Positions 1 through 8,060 of a DNA stretch of 64,000 bases are shown here, piece after piece. Source of the stretch: Aeromicrobium wangtongii (GTDB lineage: Bacteria; Actinomycetota; Actinomycetes; Propionibacteriales; Nocardioidaceae). Made by a program: the position numbers and the translations under genes. The DNA lies in NCBI RefSeq assembly GCF_024584515.1, contig NZ_CP102173.1, positions 2,914,001 through 2,978,000 of the forward strand, written 5' to 3'. The notes beneath the pieces were generated by a model. It was not told the DNA's origin. It saw nothing but the letters and a program-made list of their open reading frames with translations, and made no database searches. Positions within the stretch are counted from its first letter, which is position 1, and each line of letters starts with the position of its first letter.

Positions 1-1304
1 CCGAGATCATGCAGGGCGCGGGCGTGCGTGCCTTCCTGCTGCCGACCCACCTGCCGACGCCCGTGCTGGCCTTCGCGATCCGCCACCTGGGCTGCAGCGC
101 CGGGGTCATGGTGACCGCCTCGCACAACCCGCCGCAGGACAACGGCTACAAGGTCTATCTCGAGGACTCCAGCCAGATCGTCCCGCCCGCCGATGCCGAC
201 ATCTCCGCAGCGATCGACGCCGTCGGGCGGGTCGACGAGATGCCCCGCAGCGACGACTACGAGACGCTCGGGCCCGAGGTCGCCGAGGCGTACGTCGACG
301 CCGTCGTCGCGCTCCCCCAGGACGGGCCGCGTGAGATCGTGGCGGTCTACACGCCGATGCACGGCGTCGGCCGCGACACGCTCGTCGAGGCGGTGTCGCG
401 GGCCGGTTTCCCGCCGATGCACGTCGTGCGCGAGCAGGCCGACCCCGATCCGGACTTCCCGACCGTCGCCTTCCCGAACCCGGAGGAGCCCGGCGCGATG
501 GACCTCGCGCTGAAGCTGTCGTCGCAGGTCGGCGCGGACCTCATCGTGGCCAACGACCCCGACGCCGACCGTTGCGCCGTGGGCGTCAAGGACGGCGAGT
601 CGTACCGGATGCTGAGCGGCGACCAGGTCGGCGTGCTGCTGGCGGACTTCCTGCTGCGCCGCGGCATCGAGGGCACCTACGGATCCTCGATCGTGTCCTC
701 GGACCTGCTCGGCCGCCAGGCCGCAGCCTTCGGTCAGCCGTGGGAGCAGACGCTCACCGGATTCAAGTGGCTCGGCAAGATCCCGACGCTCGTGTTCGGC
801 TACGAGGAGGCGCTGGGCTACAGCGTCGCCCCCCACATCGCACGCGACAAGGACGGCGTCTCGGCGATCGTCACGGTGCTGGAGATGGCGGCGCAGCTCA
901 AGGCCGAGGGGCGCACGCTGATCGACCGGCTCGACGACATCTACCGCGAGCACGGCCTGCACGGCACGAGCCAGCTGTCGGTGCGGGTCGACGACCTGAC
1001 GATCATCAGCCGGGCGATGGACGTGCTGCGCACCTCCCCGCCGCAGTCCCTGGGCGGCCTGGACGTGACCTCGGTCGACGACCTCGCCGAGGGCTATCAC
1101 GGCCTGCCGCCCACCGACGGGATCCGGCTGGGCCTGGACGGCGGGGCCCGCATCATCGCGCGTCCGTCCGGCACCGAGCCCAAGCTCAAGTGCTACATCG
1201 AGGTCGTCATCCCGGTCACCGGCTTCGTCGACGCCGCTCGGGAGACCGCCGACACCCAGATCGCCGCGATCAAGGCCGATCTGTCCGACGTCCTCGGGCT
1301 CTAG
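1..1304 (+). CDS. Phosphohexomutase/phosphopentomutase, 5'-truncated by window edge
   Basis: Alpha-D-phosphohexomutase superfamily enzyme that moves phosphate between C1 and C6 of hexoses or C1 and C5 of pentoses. The frame is open from the first bases of the window, so the N-terminus is missing; about 433 residues are visible, while PGM2-like members usually have about 550. Visible are the phosphoserine loop TASHNP (114-131), the metal loop DPDADR (555-572), the sugar loop GYEEALGY (798-821) and the phosphate loop RPSGTEPKLK (1161-1190). The loop sequences resemble the PGM2 branch, which includes phosphopentomutases. With deoA and deoC in the same window, a deoxyribose-1-phosphate to deoxyribose-5-phosphate role is plausible, but phosphomannomutase or phosphoglucomutase activity cannot be excluded. 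Confidence 0.9.
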   Translation, partial: EIMQGAGVRAFLLPTHLPTPVLAFAIRHLGCSAGVMVTASHNPPQDNGYKVYLEDSSQIVPPADADISAAIDAVGRVDEMPRSDDYETLGPEVAEAYVDAVVALPQDGPREIVAVYTPMHGVGRDTLVEAVSRAGFPPMHVVREQADPDPDFPTVAFPNPEEPGAMDLALKLSSQVGADLIVANDPDADRCAVGVKDGESYRMLSGDQVGVLLADFLLRRGIEGTYGSSIVSSDLLGRQAAAFGQPWEQTLTGFKWLGKIPTLVFGYEEALGYSVAPHIARDKDGVSAIVTVLEMAAQLKAEGRTLIDRLDDIYREHGLHGTSQLSVRVDDLTIISRAMDVLRTSPPQSLGGLDVTSVDDLAEGYHGLPPTDGIRLGLDGGARIIARPSGTEPKLKCYIEVVIPVTGFVDAARETADTQIAAIKADLSDVLGL

Positions 1305-1307
1305 ACG

Positions 1308-1823
1308 ATGTCGGCTGCGGCCGGTCCCCGTCGCCCCTATGCGGTGGCAGCGGGGCTGGTCGTCGTGGCGGTGGCGCTCGGCGCGCTGTTCGGTGTCATC
1401 GTCGCGAGGGCCATCTCCGGCTACGACATCACCCGGCTCCCCGATCCGAGTGGGTCGACGGTGACCGTGGGCGACCGCTCGGTCGCGGTGTGGGTCTCAC
1501 CGCGGGACGCCGCGGTGTCCTGCGACGCCACCGCGGACGGGACGTCCCGCAAGACGCTCACCAGCACCGGCAGGGGCCTGTCACTGTCCGACGGAGGGCG
1601 GACCTGGCGACGCGTCGGAGTCCTGTCCGGCGAACCGGGCACGACGTTCACCGTGTCGTGCAGCGGCGACGACCTCGCGGGCGTCGGCTACGCCGACAAC
1701 CCCCGGCCGGTCCGGTACATCGTGCTCGGCGTCCTGCTGGCAGGAACCGCCGCGCTGCTGATGCTCAGCGCCTTCGTCCTGGCCCTGGTCACCGCCCTCC
1801 GCAGCAGGGCGGACCGACGATGA
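1308..1823 (+). CDS. Small membrane protein with two TM segments and an external domain
   Basis: A 171-residue protein of unknown function. Hydrophobic segments lie near residues 11-35 and 137-163, with a polar domain of about 100 residues between them that contains two cysteines and many Ser/Thr. This suggests both ends face the cytoplasm and the middle lies outside. It starts three bases after the mutase stop codon, so the two are almost certainly one operon. Its TGA stop is also the first three bases of the 38-bp palindrome that ends the transcription unit. I do not recognise a family. Confidence 0.75.
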   Translation: MSAAAGPRRPYAVAAGLVVVAVALGALFGVIVARAISGYDITRLPDPSGSTVTVGDRSVAVWVSPRDAAVSCDATADGTSRKTLTSTGRGLSLSDGGRTWRRVGVLSGEPGTTFTVSCSGDDLAGVGYADNPRPVRYIVLGVLLAGTAALLMLSAFVLALVTALRSRADRR

Positions 1824-1858
1824 GGGTTTCAGGCAGCCATGGCTACCCGAAACCCTCA
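1821..1858. terminator. 38-bp palindromic terminator, left copy
   Basis: Imperfect palindrome with 19-base arms centred on CCATGG; two arm positions are mismatched on the + strand and become G-U pairs on the - strand. It overlaps the stop codon of the membrane-protein gene, so it probably ends the mutase operon. There is no U-run, as is common for actinobacterial hairpin terminators. A near-identical copy lies at 11915-11952, at the other end of the catabolic island. Confidence 0.75.
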
Positions 1859-1945
1859 AGCCGTACGACAACACGGGCAATGGACCAGACTGGACGGAGA
1901 CCGTACATCACTCGGCCTGTTCATAACCAAGAACGAAGGGCTGCC

Positions 1946-2116
1946 GTGGCGAACTCCCAGCCGGACCTGAGAGACGACCCCGTCGGCCTCGAACGGCCGC
2001 CATCGGCGCCGATCGACGTCGTCGGATGCCCCCGCAGCGCGGCCGACGGTCCCCTTGCGCATCGCCGGACGGCGGCACCCGTAGAGATCAAGAACACCCT
2101 GTCGTATACCAAATGA
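1946..2116 (+). CDS. Possible small ORF or gene remnant at island left end
   Basis: GTG-initiated frame of 56 codons, preceded by GAAGGG five bases upstream and ending 13 bases before the SDR start. The product is Pro/Arg/Asp rich and ends in ...KNTLSYTK; I recognise no family. It may be a short leader gene of the SDR transcript or the decayed 3' end of a gene broken when the island formed. The rest of 1859-2129 holds no other gene that I can support. Confidence 0.25.
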   Translation: MANSQPDLRDDPVGLERPPSAPIDVVGCPRSAADGPLAHRRTAAPVEIKNTLSYTK

Positions 2117-2129
2117 GCAAGGAAGATAA

Positions 2130-2897
2130 ATGAGCCCTCTGGACCGTTTCCGTCTCGACGACCAAGTCGTCATCGTGACCGGCGCGAGCTCGGGGCTCGG
2201 CGTCGGCTTCGCTCGGGCCGTGGCCGGGGTGGGCGCGACGGTCGTCCTCGCAGCAAGGCGGGAGGACCGGCTTGCCGCCGTGGCGGCCGAGCTCCGCGAT
2301 CAGGGGACCACCGTCCTGACCCACCGAACGGATGTCTCGGTGCTGGCCGACTGCGAGGAGCTGGCCGCCACCGCCGTGGGCGAGTTCGGTCGAATCGATG
2401 TCCTGATCAACAACGCCGGTATCGGACTTCCGGGAAGCGCCTTGCGCCAAGATCCTGCCGACTACGTACGCACCATCGACATCAATCTCAACGGGACTTA
2501 CTGGATGTCACGCGCCTGCGCGCCTCACATGCCGGAGGGATCGTCAATCGTCAACATCGCCAGCGTCCTGGGGTTGAGCGCCTCGCGCTTTCCTCAGGCG
2601 GGATACAGCGCGAGCAAGGCCGGGATCGTGGGCCTGACGCGGGATCTGGCCCAGCAGTGGTCGAGACGCCGCGGCATCCGGGTCAACGCGTTGTGCCCTG
2701 GCTTCTTCGAGTCAGAGATCACCAGTTCCGAGGGCGCCGAGAACCTCGTCACAATGGTCGCCGACAACTCTGTGCTGGGCCGGTTCGGCCGCCAGGAGGA
2801 GCTTGACTCTGCGCTGCTGTTCCTCGCCAGCCCTGCGTCGTCCTACATGACGGGCGCATCGCTGGTGGTCGACGGCGGGCTCAGCTCGACGATCTGA
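2130..2897 (+). CDS. SDR-family NAD(P)-dependent oxidoreductase (classical)
   Basis: A 255-residue short-chain dehydrogenase that interconverts an alcohol and a ketone. It has the cofactor motif TGASSGLG near residue 13, NNAG near residue 95, and a Ser...YSASK catalytic set near residues 150-170; it ends with the VDGG motif common in classical SDRs. The ATG follows the ribosome site AAGGAAG at good spacing. It is the only + strand gene in the left part of the island and converges on the P450 gene. In context it may oxidise the alcohol made by the P450; that is inference. Confidence 0.88.
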   Translation: MSPLDRFRLDDQVVIVTGASSGLGVGFARAVAGVGATVVLAARREDRLAAVAAELRDQGTTVLTHRTDVSVLADCEELAATAVGEFGRIDVLINNAGIGLPGSALRQDPADYVRTIDINLNGTYWMSRACAPHMPEGSSIVNIASVLGLSASRFPQAGYSASKAGIVGLTRDLAQQWSRRRGIRVNALCPGFFESEITSSEGAENLVTMVADNSVLGRFGRQEELDSALLFLASPASSYMTGASLVVDGGLSSTI

Positions 2898-2926
2898 GCC
2901 AGACCCGCCGTCGCCCTCCCGCCGGC

Positions 2927-4168
2927 CTACGAGGCGTTCAACCTCACCGGGAGCCGCTTCATCCCCCGGGTCAGGATCACCCGGTCCCATTCCAGTTCCT
3001 CGTCTGCGAGCTCCATCTCGGGGAACCGCTCCAGCAGTCTCGGCACCACCACCGTGCCCTCCAGCCGCGCCAGGGTCGCGCCCAGGCAGTAGTGGACGCC
3101 CACCCCGAACCCGAGGTGTCCCCCGCCCTTACGGGTGATGTCGAATCGATCCGGATCCTCGAACACGTCCGGATCCCGATTCGCGCCGGCCAGCATCACG
3201 AATACTCGGTCGCCGGCACGGATGGTCTTGTCACCCATCTCGATGTCCTCGGCCGCGATCCGAACCACCGACTTGGCGGGTCCGTCGAACCGCAGCATCT
3301 CCTCGATGGCCGCACCCGCCAAGGACGTATCGGCGCGCAACAGGTCTGCCTGATCAGGGTGCTCGATGAAGGCCAGCACACTGTTCGCGATCAGGTTCGT
3401 CGTCGTCTCGTGGCCGCCGAACAACAGATTCACGCAGATCGCGATGAGCTCGTCGTCCGTGAGTGACTCGTCACCATCTGTCGCCTGCACCAGCGCCGAG
3501 GCCAGATGGTCGTCCGGGGCCTCCCGTACGCGGTCCAGCAGAGATGAGATGTAGTTGACCAGCTCCATCATCCCCAGGCGTGCGCGACTGTGCCGCCCCG
3601 GATCGTCCAGGGCCCCGAACACGAGCGCTGAAATGTCGTCCGACCAGTCCTTGAACCGGTCTCGATCCTGAGCAGGTACCCCGAGCATCGAAGCGATCAC
3701 GATGGCCGGCAACGGGAATGCCACCTCACGGATCAGGTCGATCACACCGTCCGAGGCGTCCGCCTGCACGCGCGCCGCGTCGACCAGGTCGTCGGCCACC
3801 CGCTCCACCTCGCCCCGCATCGAGGCAATGATCCGCGGGGAGAAGGCCTTGTGGACCAACCGGCGAAATCGGGTGTGCTCCGGCGGATCTCGAAACACCA
3901 GCCACCGGTCCAGCAGCTCGAAGGTCTCGATCAAGTCCAAGTCCGGCCGCGCCCGAGCCCGCTCACGAGCGATCACCGGCGCGATACGGTCCGATGAGAA
4001 GCGGGTGTCGGTCATGGCCACCGACACGTCCGCATGACGCGTGAGCACCCATGACCGGTACCGCGCATTCCAATACACCGGATCCGTTGCACGCAGGCCG
4101 CCGAGATACCCGTACGGATCGTTCACCGCGCTGGTCGACAACATCTCGTCGTCCATGTTGGTTGTCAT
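2927..4168 (-). CDS. Cytochrome P450 (island)
   Basis: A 413-residue soluble bacterial P450 monooxygenase. The I-helix oxygen-binding motif GGHETTT is near residue 247, the ExxR region near 285-290, and the haem-ligand loop FGVGVHYCLG places the cysteine near residue 358. The length is normal for class I bacterial P450s, which take electrons from a ferredoxin. It is the last gene of a DUF35-thiolase-P450 operon, and its ATG overlaps the thiolase stop by four bases. Two ferredoxins and a reductase that could serve it lie 3-5 kb away. The substrate is unknown; hydroxylation of an alicyclic or terpenoid compound is inference. Confidence 0.93.
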   Translation of the reverse strand: MTTNMDDEMLSTSAVNDPYGYLGGLRATDPVYWNARYRSWVLTRHADVSVAMTDTRFSSDRIAPVIARERARARPDLDLIETFELLDRWLVFRDPPEHTRFRRLVHKAFSPRIIASMRGEVERVADDLVDAARVQADASDGVIDLIREVAFPLPAIVIASMLGVPAQDRDRFKDWSDDISALVFGALDDPGRHSRARLGMMELVNYISSLLDRVREAPDDHLASALVQATDGDESLTDDELIAICVNLLFGGHETTTNLIANSVLAFIEHPDQADLLRADTSLAGAAIEEMLRFDGPAKSVVRIAAEDIEMGDKTIRAGDRVFVMLAGANRDPDVFEDPDRFDITRKGGGHLGFGVGVHYCLGATLARLEGTVVVPRLLERFPEMELADEELEWDRVILTRGMKRLPVRLNAS

Positions 4169-5316
4169 CGCTCATTCCTCCCTGCGCGCCCGAAAAGGGC
4201 GACTACACAAGCATTTCCGTCGACTCCGGAGACGCCGCCGCCCATGGTCTCGACCAAGCCGACGCGGGCTTCGTCCACCTGACGAGTCCCAGCCTGACCA
4301 CGCAGCTGCCAAACCACCTCCGCGACTTGCGCGACCCCAGTGGCGCCCAAGGGATGTCCGCGGGACAACAGGCCACCTGACGGGTTGACCGGCAGCTGAC
4401 CGCCGAGGGCAGTCCTGCCGGACTGCGCATAGTGGCCAGCCATGCCCGGTGGGGCAAGACCGAGCGCCTCCGTCGTGGTGAGCTCGCCGATCGTGAACGC
4501 ATCGTGCACCTCTGCCAGATCGACGTCACCGGGGCCCAAGGCGGCCTGTTCCATGGCCTCAGCGGCGGTGTCGCCGATCAGCCGGTACCCCCACACCTCT
4601 GAGCTCCTGTGGTCCCAGGGACCGCCCGCACGCTGCGCAGACGCGATCAGCTCGACGTCACGTGACGAGCCTGACGCGCTGAGCACCACAGCGGCCGCCC
4701 CGTCGGAGATCGGACTGCACTGCAGCAACGTCAACGGATCGGAGATCATCGGCGAGTCGAGCACCTGATCCACCGTGTACTCGCCTCGGTACTGGGCACG
4801 ATCGTTGTGCATGGCGTGCCGGTGGTTCTTCACCGAGACCGATGCCATCTGCTCGCGGGTCACCCGCCCTTCGTGCAGCCAACGGCTCGCCTCCATCGCG
4901 TACAGGCTCGGCATGGCCAGCCCCGTTCGTCCCTCGACGTCTGTCTGCTGCGGGACGATGGGGCCTTTGAAGAGCGTGCTCATCTGCTCCAGACCGAGCA
5001 CCAGCACGTTCTCGTACCGACCCTGACGGATCGCCACGGCAGCCTCGTGCATGGCCGAGGTCCCGCTGGCACACGCGTTCTCGACCGTGATGATCGGCAG
5101 GCCTGTGAGCGCGTACCCCTGCAGCGCCCTCATTGCGACCCCCGGCTCGCCAAAGACGCTGCCCACGAAGATCGCGTCCAGCGGCGGTCGGACACCTTTC
5201 TCGCGCTGCTGGTCCGCGAAGGCTTCGCCGATCGCCGTCCACGCGAGCTCAGCAGGTGACAGATCCGGCTGCTTGCCGAAGTGGGAGGTGCCCACCCCCG
5301 TGACGTAGACGGTCAT
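4165..5316 (-). CDS. SCP2/lipid-transfer-type thiolase (acetyl-CoA acetyltransferase family)
   Basis: A 383-residue thiolase-fold protein. It carries ENACASGT with the nucleophilic cysteine near residue 84, HDAFT near 265, and GHPLGATG near 325. The C-terminal CxG motif of ordinary biosynthetic thiolases is replaced by DGNACVV, as in SCP2/Ltp-type thiolases. Such proteins often work with a DUF35 partner: Ltp2 with ChsH2 in steroid side-chain retro-aldol cleavage, BbsB with BbsA in benzoylsuccinyl-CoA thiolysis. Here the DUF35 gene is immediately upstream with an ATGA overlap, so a two-subunit enzyme is likely. Whether the reaction is thiolysis or retro-aldol cleavage cannot be told from sequence. 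Confidence 0.88.
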   Translation of the reverse strand: MTVYVTGVGTSHFGKQPDLSPAELAWTAIGEAFADQQREKGVRPPLDAIFVGSVFGEPGVAMRALQGYALTGLPIITVENACASGTSAMHEAAVAIRQGRYENVLVLGLEQMSTLFKGPIVPQQTDVEGRTGLAMPSLYAMEASRWLHEGRVTREQMASVSVKNHRHAMHNDRAQYRGEYTVDQVLDSPMISDPLTLLQCSPISDGAAAVVLSASGSSRDVELIASAQRAGGPWDHRSSEVWGYRLIGDTAAEAMEQAALGPGDVDLAEVHDAFTIGELTTTEALGLAPPGMAGHYAQSGRTALGGQLPVNPSGGLLSRGHPLGATGVAQVAEVVWQLRGQAGTRQVDEARVGLVETMGGGVSGVDGNACVVALFGRAGRNER

Positions 5317-5666
5317 GACATCACCTCCACGACCACGTCTCCATCCGCGGGCGCGACCAGACGTACCCGGGAAGCGACGGGCGGGGCGCTGGCGCCATTT
5401 CCCGCCACGTGGGCCAGGATCCTCGGGCCGTCGTCCAGATCGACGTAGGCAAGTGCGTATGGCGGGGTGCGGTTGCCGACCGCGATCCGTACCACGGTCG
5501 AGGCGTAGACCGTGCCTGATGGACCGAACTTGGCCGGCACCACCTCACCACCACACGCCGCGCAGACGGGGCGTTGCGTGGCCATCGGGTGGCCACAGGA
5601 ACGGCACGCAGCCCCTAGCACGGCCGGCCCTTCGTGGGTGTCGACCTGGGGCCGAGGATCAGGCAT
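5313..5666 (-). CDS. DUF35 OB-fold/zinc-ribbon acyl-CoA-associated protein
   Basis: A 117-residue protein with an N-terminal zinc ribbon (CRSCG ... CAACGG, four cysteines) followed by an OB-fold. DUF35 proteins are small subunits of thiolases, aldolases and hydratases acting on CoA thioesters. I chose the ATG at 5664-5666 because AAGGAG lies seven bases upstream; longer versions would add about 20 poorly conserved residues. It is the first gene of the DUF35-thiolase-P450 operon. A candidate operator lies about 55 bases upstream of the start. Confidence 0.88.
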   Translation of the reverse strand: MPDPRPQVDTHEGPAVLGAACRSCGHPMATQRPVCAACGGEVVPAKFGPSGTVYASTVVRIAVGNRTPPYALAYVDLDDGPRILAHVAGNGASAPPVASRVRLVAPADGDVVVEVMS

Positions 5667-5721
5667 GGGGGGCTCCTTGTGCATTGACGCTCGACCTGCG
5701 AGCACACACGAAAGTATCGTG

Positions 5722-5746
5722 GTTGGCAAACGATAGTTTGTCTAAC
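5722..5746. promoter_or_regulatory. Candidate TetR operator upstream of DUF35-thiolase-P450 operon
   Basis: Contains the inverted repeat CAAAC-GATA-GTTTG (5727-5740) inside a longer GTT...AAC frame. Aligned by eye, its minus strand matches the site at 11474-11496 at about 13 of 23 positions. It sits in the only promoter-sized gap upstream of the operon. Assignment to the TetR gene at 7300-7890 is inference. Confidence 0.45.
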
Positions 5747-5779
5747 TGGACAGATCAAGCATCCACGACGGACGGGCAC

Positions 5780-6517
5780 CTAAAGAGAGATGCCACCGTC
5801 CACCATGAGCGTCTGCCCCTGCACCATCGCGGCCCCAGGAGACGAGACCATCTCCACCGCGGCGACCACGTCTGCCATGCCCAGGCCACGTCCGCTCGGA
5901 TTGGCCTTCGCCGCGGCATCCAGCCGATCCTGCGCCCGCTCGCCGAACATCGTGCGGAATGCAGGGGTGTCGAGTGCACCTGCTGCGACGGTGTTCGCCC
6001 TCACGCCGTGCGGTGCCAGCTCCACTGCCAGGTACCGGATCAAGGCCTCGCCCAATGCCTTGGACGGCCCCAACGCGACATAGGACGGAACATAGCTCTT
6101 GGCTCCGCGACTACTGATGTACACCAAGCTACTGCCGGGCTTGAGCACCGGCAGCAGGCCCTGAGTCAGCGGCACCAACGACGTGGCGTTCACGGCGATT
6201 GCCTGAGCGAGGCGCGCCGGATCGATGTCCAGAGCGCTGCCTGTGACGGCGAGACCCGCACAATGCACGAAGAGATCCAACGATTCAGTGGCGTCCCGCA
6301 CCGCAGCGACGAGCGCATCGACCCCGGCCTGGGTCCCGACATCGGCCTTGACGAGATGAGCACGTCCGCCGAGCGCCTCGACCGATTCAACCGCCTCCCG
6401 GGCGGCAGAATCGTTGGCGTGATAGTTGATGACGACATCGTGCCCGAGGCGGCCGCCCCAGTGCTCGGCCACCGCACGACCGATACCGGAGGATCCTCCG
6501 GTGACCAGAATTGTCAT
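5780..6517 (-). CDS. SDR-family oxidoreductase, divergent (enoyl-reductase-like active site)
   Basis: A 245-residue short-chain dehydrogenase with TGGSSGIG near residue 6 and a C-terminal VDGG motif. The expected YxxxK is absent. Instead the tyrosine and lysine in SYVALGPSK are separated by six residues, the spacing of enoyl-ACP reductase-type (FabI/FabL) SDRs. It might therefore reduce a C=C bond or act on a CoA thioester rather than a simple alcohol. Its ATG overlaps the stop of the EthD gene by four bases, so the two are translationally coupled. Confidence 0.85.
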   Translation of the reverse strand: MTILVTGGSSGIGRAVAEHWGGRLGHDVVINYHANDSAAREAVESVEALGGRAHLVKADVGTQAGVDALVAAVRDATESLDLFVHCAGLAVTGSALDIDPARLAQAIAVNATSLVPLTQGLLPVLKPGSSLVYISSRGAKSYVPSYVALGPSKALGEALIRYLAVELAPHGVRANTVAAGALDTPAFRTMFGERAQDRLDAAAKANPSGRGLGMADVVAAVEMVSSPGAAMVQGQTLMVDGGISL

Positions 6518-6852
6518 GCCGGCTTCAGCTCTGCTTCGATCGCGGTGCCGATGCCGACCTCGAGGGTCACTCCGAACTGCTCGATCATCTGGCCGGCGTC
6601 GGCCCGCATCGCCGCGAACTCAGGGGTCTTCTCGCTGGCATGCAGATCCGCCTCGCTGTCGAAGTGGAGTTCTGCGACCCGATAGAAGGAGGGCTCGGCC
6701 CCCTCCAGATTGCTGTCGGTACGGATTGCGACGAGCTTGCGGAGGTGCGGCGACGCCGCGGCAGCCGGCAGATGGACCTCCGCATAGTGCTGCTCGAAAG
6801 CGTCGACGTCTTCACTCTTCGGTGCGGACCAGCAGGCGATGAGCTTGTACAT
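6514..6852 (-). CDS. EthD-domain protein
   Basis: A 112-residue ferredoxin-fold (dimeric alpha/beta barrel) protein of the EthD family, small proteins required beside P450 systems such as EthABCD and also found in polyketide and catabolic clusters. I chose the ATG at 6850-6852: GGAGA lies just upstream and the family usually begins MYKLI-like. A GTG 87 bases further up keeps the frame but has no ribosome site. It precedes the divergent SDR with an ATGA overlap. The biochemical role of EthD proteins is not settled. Confidence 0.8.
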   Translation of the reverse strand: MYKLIACWSAPKSEDVDAFEQHYAEVHLPAAAASPHLRKLVAIRTDSNLEGAEPSFYRVAELHFDSEADLHASEKTPEFAAMRADAGQMIEQFGVTLEVGIGTAIEAELKPA

Positions 6853-6869
6853 GAATGTCTCCGGTTCTC

Positions 6870-6956
6870 TCAGGGTGCGTTGAAGCCGCGCCTCGGCTGC
6901 GGCCTGCGCCTGCTCGCGCGCGGTGGCATCCGTCGCCACCGTAGGGTGCTCGTCAT
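6870..6956 (-). CDS. Possible 28-residue Arg-rich leader ORF
   Basis: ATG six bases after a perfect AAGGAG (6963-6968), then 28 codons and a TGA 17 bases before the EthD start. The product has nine arginines and resembles no family I know. It is in a different frame from EthD. It may be a leader peptide coupling translation into the EthD gene, or simply an abandoned start site; its small size keeps confidence low. Confidence 0.25.
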   Translation of the reverse strand: MTSTLRWRRMPPRASRRRPQPRRGFNAP

Positions 6957-7020
6957 CGCAGGCTCCTTCGTGGACTCACTCAGGCGGCCATCGCGAAGAA
7001 TTCACAGATGCTCGTCGTCT

Positions 7021-7043
7021 TAACCGACCGAATGTCTGGCTAC
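7021..7043. promoter_or_regulatory. Candidate TetR operator between EthD/SDR and 3Fe-4S ferredoxin genes
   Basis: Shares the pattern TAACCRACC ... GGYTAC with 11474-11496, about 14 of 23 positions identical. It lies in the divergent promoter region, 52 bases upstream of the ferredoxin start and about 65 bases from the leader ORF of the EthD transcript. Conservation of the pattern in separate promoters of one cluster supports a shared regulator, probably the nearby TetR protein. Confidence 0.45.
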
Positions 7044-7094
7044 ACTCTGCATGAATGTGACCAGCAGCACAAGAAGGAAGATCGGAGCGAGGAC

Positions 7095-7298
7095 ATGAGC
7101 GGGTCGGACAAGGTGTGGGCCAGGGTCGACGAGCAGGTCTGCGTGGGTTCAGGAACCTGCGCGATGGTCGATCCGGCCCACTTCAGCCTTGTGGACGGAA
7201 AGGGGCGCGCCACGAACGAGCCCGTCGAGCGGACCGAGGAGCTGGATGACGCCATCCTGGACTGCCCCGTACAGGCCATCCTCAGTGGTCAGGCGTGA
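7095..7298 (+). CDS. [3Fe-4S]-type ferredoxin, P450 partner
   Basis: A 67-residue ferredoxin. The cluster motif reads CVGSGTC ... CPVQAI: the middle cysteine of the usual CxxCxxC is glycine, the signature of the [3Fe-4S] or [4Fe-4S] one-cluster ferredoxins that feed actinobacterial P450s. I chose the ATG at 7095, which has GGAGCGAGG just upstream; an in-frame ATG at 7008 would add a polar extension of 29 residues without support. It converges with the TetR gene, one base separating the two stops. It probably gives electrons to the island P450. Confidence 0.9.
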   Translation: MSGSDKVWARVDEQVCVGSGTCAMVDPAHFSLVDGKGRATNEPVERTEELDDAILDCPVQAILSGQA

Positions 7299-7299
7299 C

Positions 7300-7890
7300 T
7301 TAGGACGGGTCGGCCGTGCGGCGAGCGAGCACGCCGGAGAGGAAGACGTCGGAGAGCTGGGCTGCCACGGCGCGAGCCTGAGCCGGGTCACCCGGCTCGT
7401 ACCAACGAGTCATCCAGTTCATGGCGCCGATGAGAGAACGAGCTGCCATCTTCGCGTCCAGACCACGGTCGAAGGCACCCGACTCGGCCCCCTCCACGAA
7501 GACCTGCTCTACCAGGTGCATGTACTCGCGGTCCATGTCCGCCCATTCCTTGGAGATACCCCGTCCGGCGATCTCCTGGACGTAGACGCTCACGTAAGGC
7601 AAGTGCCGGTCGATGATCTCCACATGTACCAGCACGATCTGCCGCAGCTTCTCCGAGGCAGGCAGATCCTTGACCTTGAGCTGGCGGGCGTTGGTCAATA
7701 ATTCTTCGGCGTCTGGACGAACCACCGCGAAGAGGAGGTCTTCCTTGGACTTGATGTAGTTGTACAGGCTGCCCTTGAGCATCCCGACCTCGGTGGCGAC
7801 ATCCTCGAGGGAGGCTCCACCGAATCCCTTCTCACTGAAGACGCGAGCGGCTGCCGCTACGACGTCGTCCCAACGGCTTGGACGAGGCAC
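7300..7890 (-). CDS. TetR/AcrR-family transcriptional regulator
   Basis: A 196-residue regulator. The N-terminal helix-turn-helix lies at about residues 8-55 (ending GSLYNYIKSKEDLLF), followed by an all-helical ligand-binding domain. The sequence recalls the KstR2-like branch that senses CoA thioesters in steroid or fatty-acid catabolism, but I cannot confirm the subfamily. It is divergent from the 2Fe-2S ferredoxin-reductase operon. Three similar palindromic sites at other island promoters (5722, 7021, 11474) are candidate operators. It is the only regulator gene in the island. Confidence 0.9.
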   Translation of the reverse strand: MPRPSRWDDVVAAAARVFSEKGFGGASLEDVATEVGMLKGSLYNYIKSKEDLLFAVVRPDAEELLTNARQLKVKDLPASEKLRQIVLVHVEIIDRHLPYVSVYVQEIAGRGISKEWADMDREYMHLVEQVFVEGAESGAFDRGLDAKMAARSLIGAMNWMTRWYEPGDPAQARAVAAQLSDVFLSGVLARRTADPS

Positions 7891-8060
7891 TTCTGAACGC
7901 TCCGCTCGGGTGTGGTGGTGCTACGTATACAACGTTACGAAGCGCAACCAACTTATCGCAGTCGGCCCCACCCACATGACATCACTGGCGTCTTTCTTTT
8001 CCTACCATCCGTTTGCTAACGTGTTATCCAAGTGTGGGAACATCCAAAGGAGCGACGCAC

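Noticed and set aside
7008..7094. N-terminal extension of the 3Fe-4S ferredoxin from an upstream ATG
   Set aside because: It would run through the candidate operator and adds polar residues unlike the family; the ATG at 7095 has a ribosome site and gives the normal 67-residue length.
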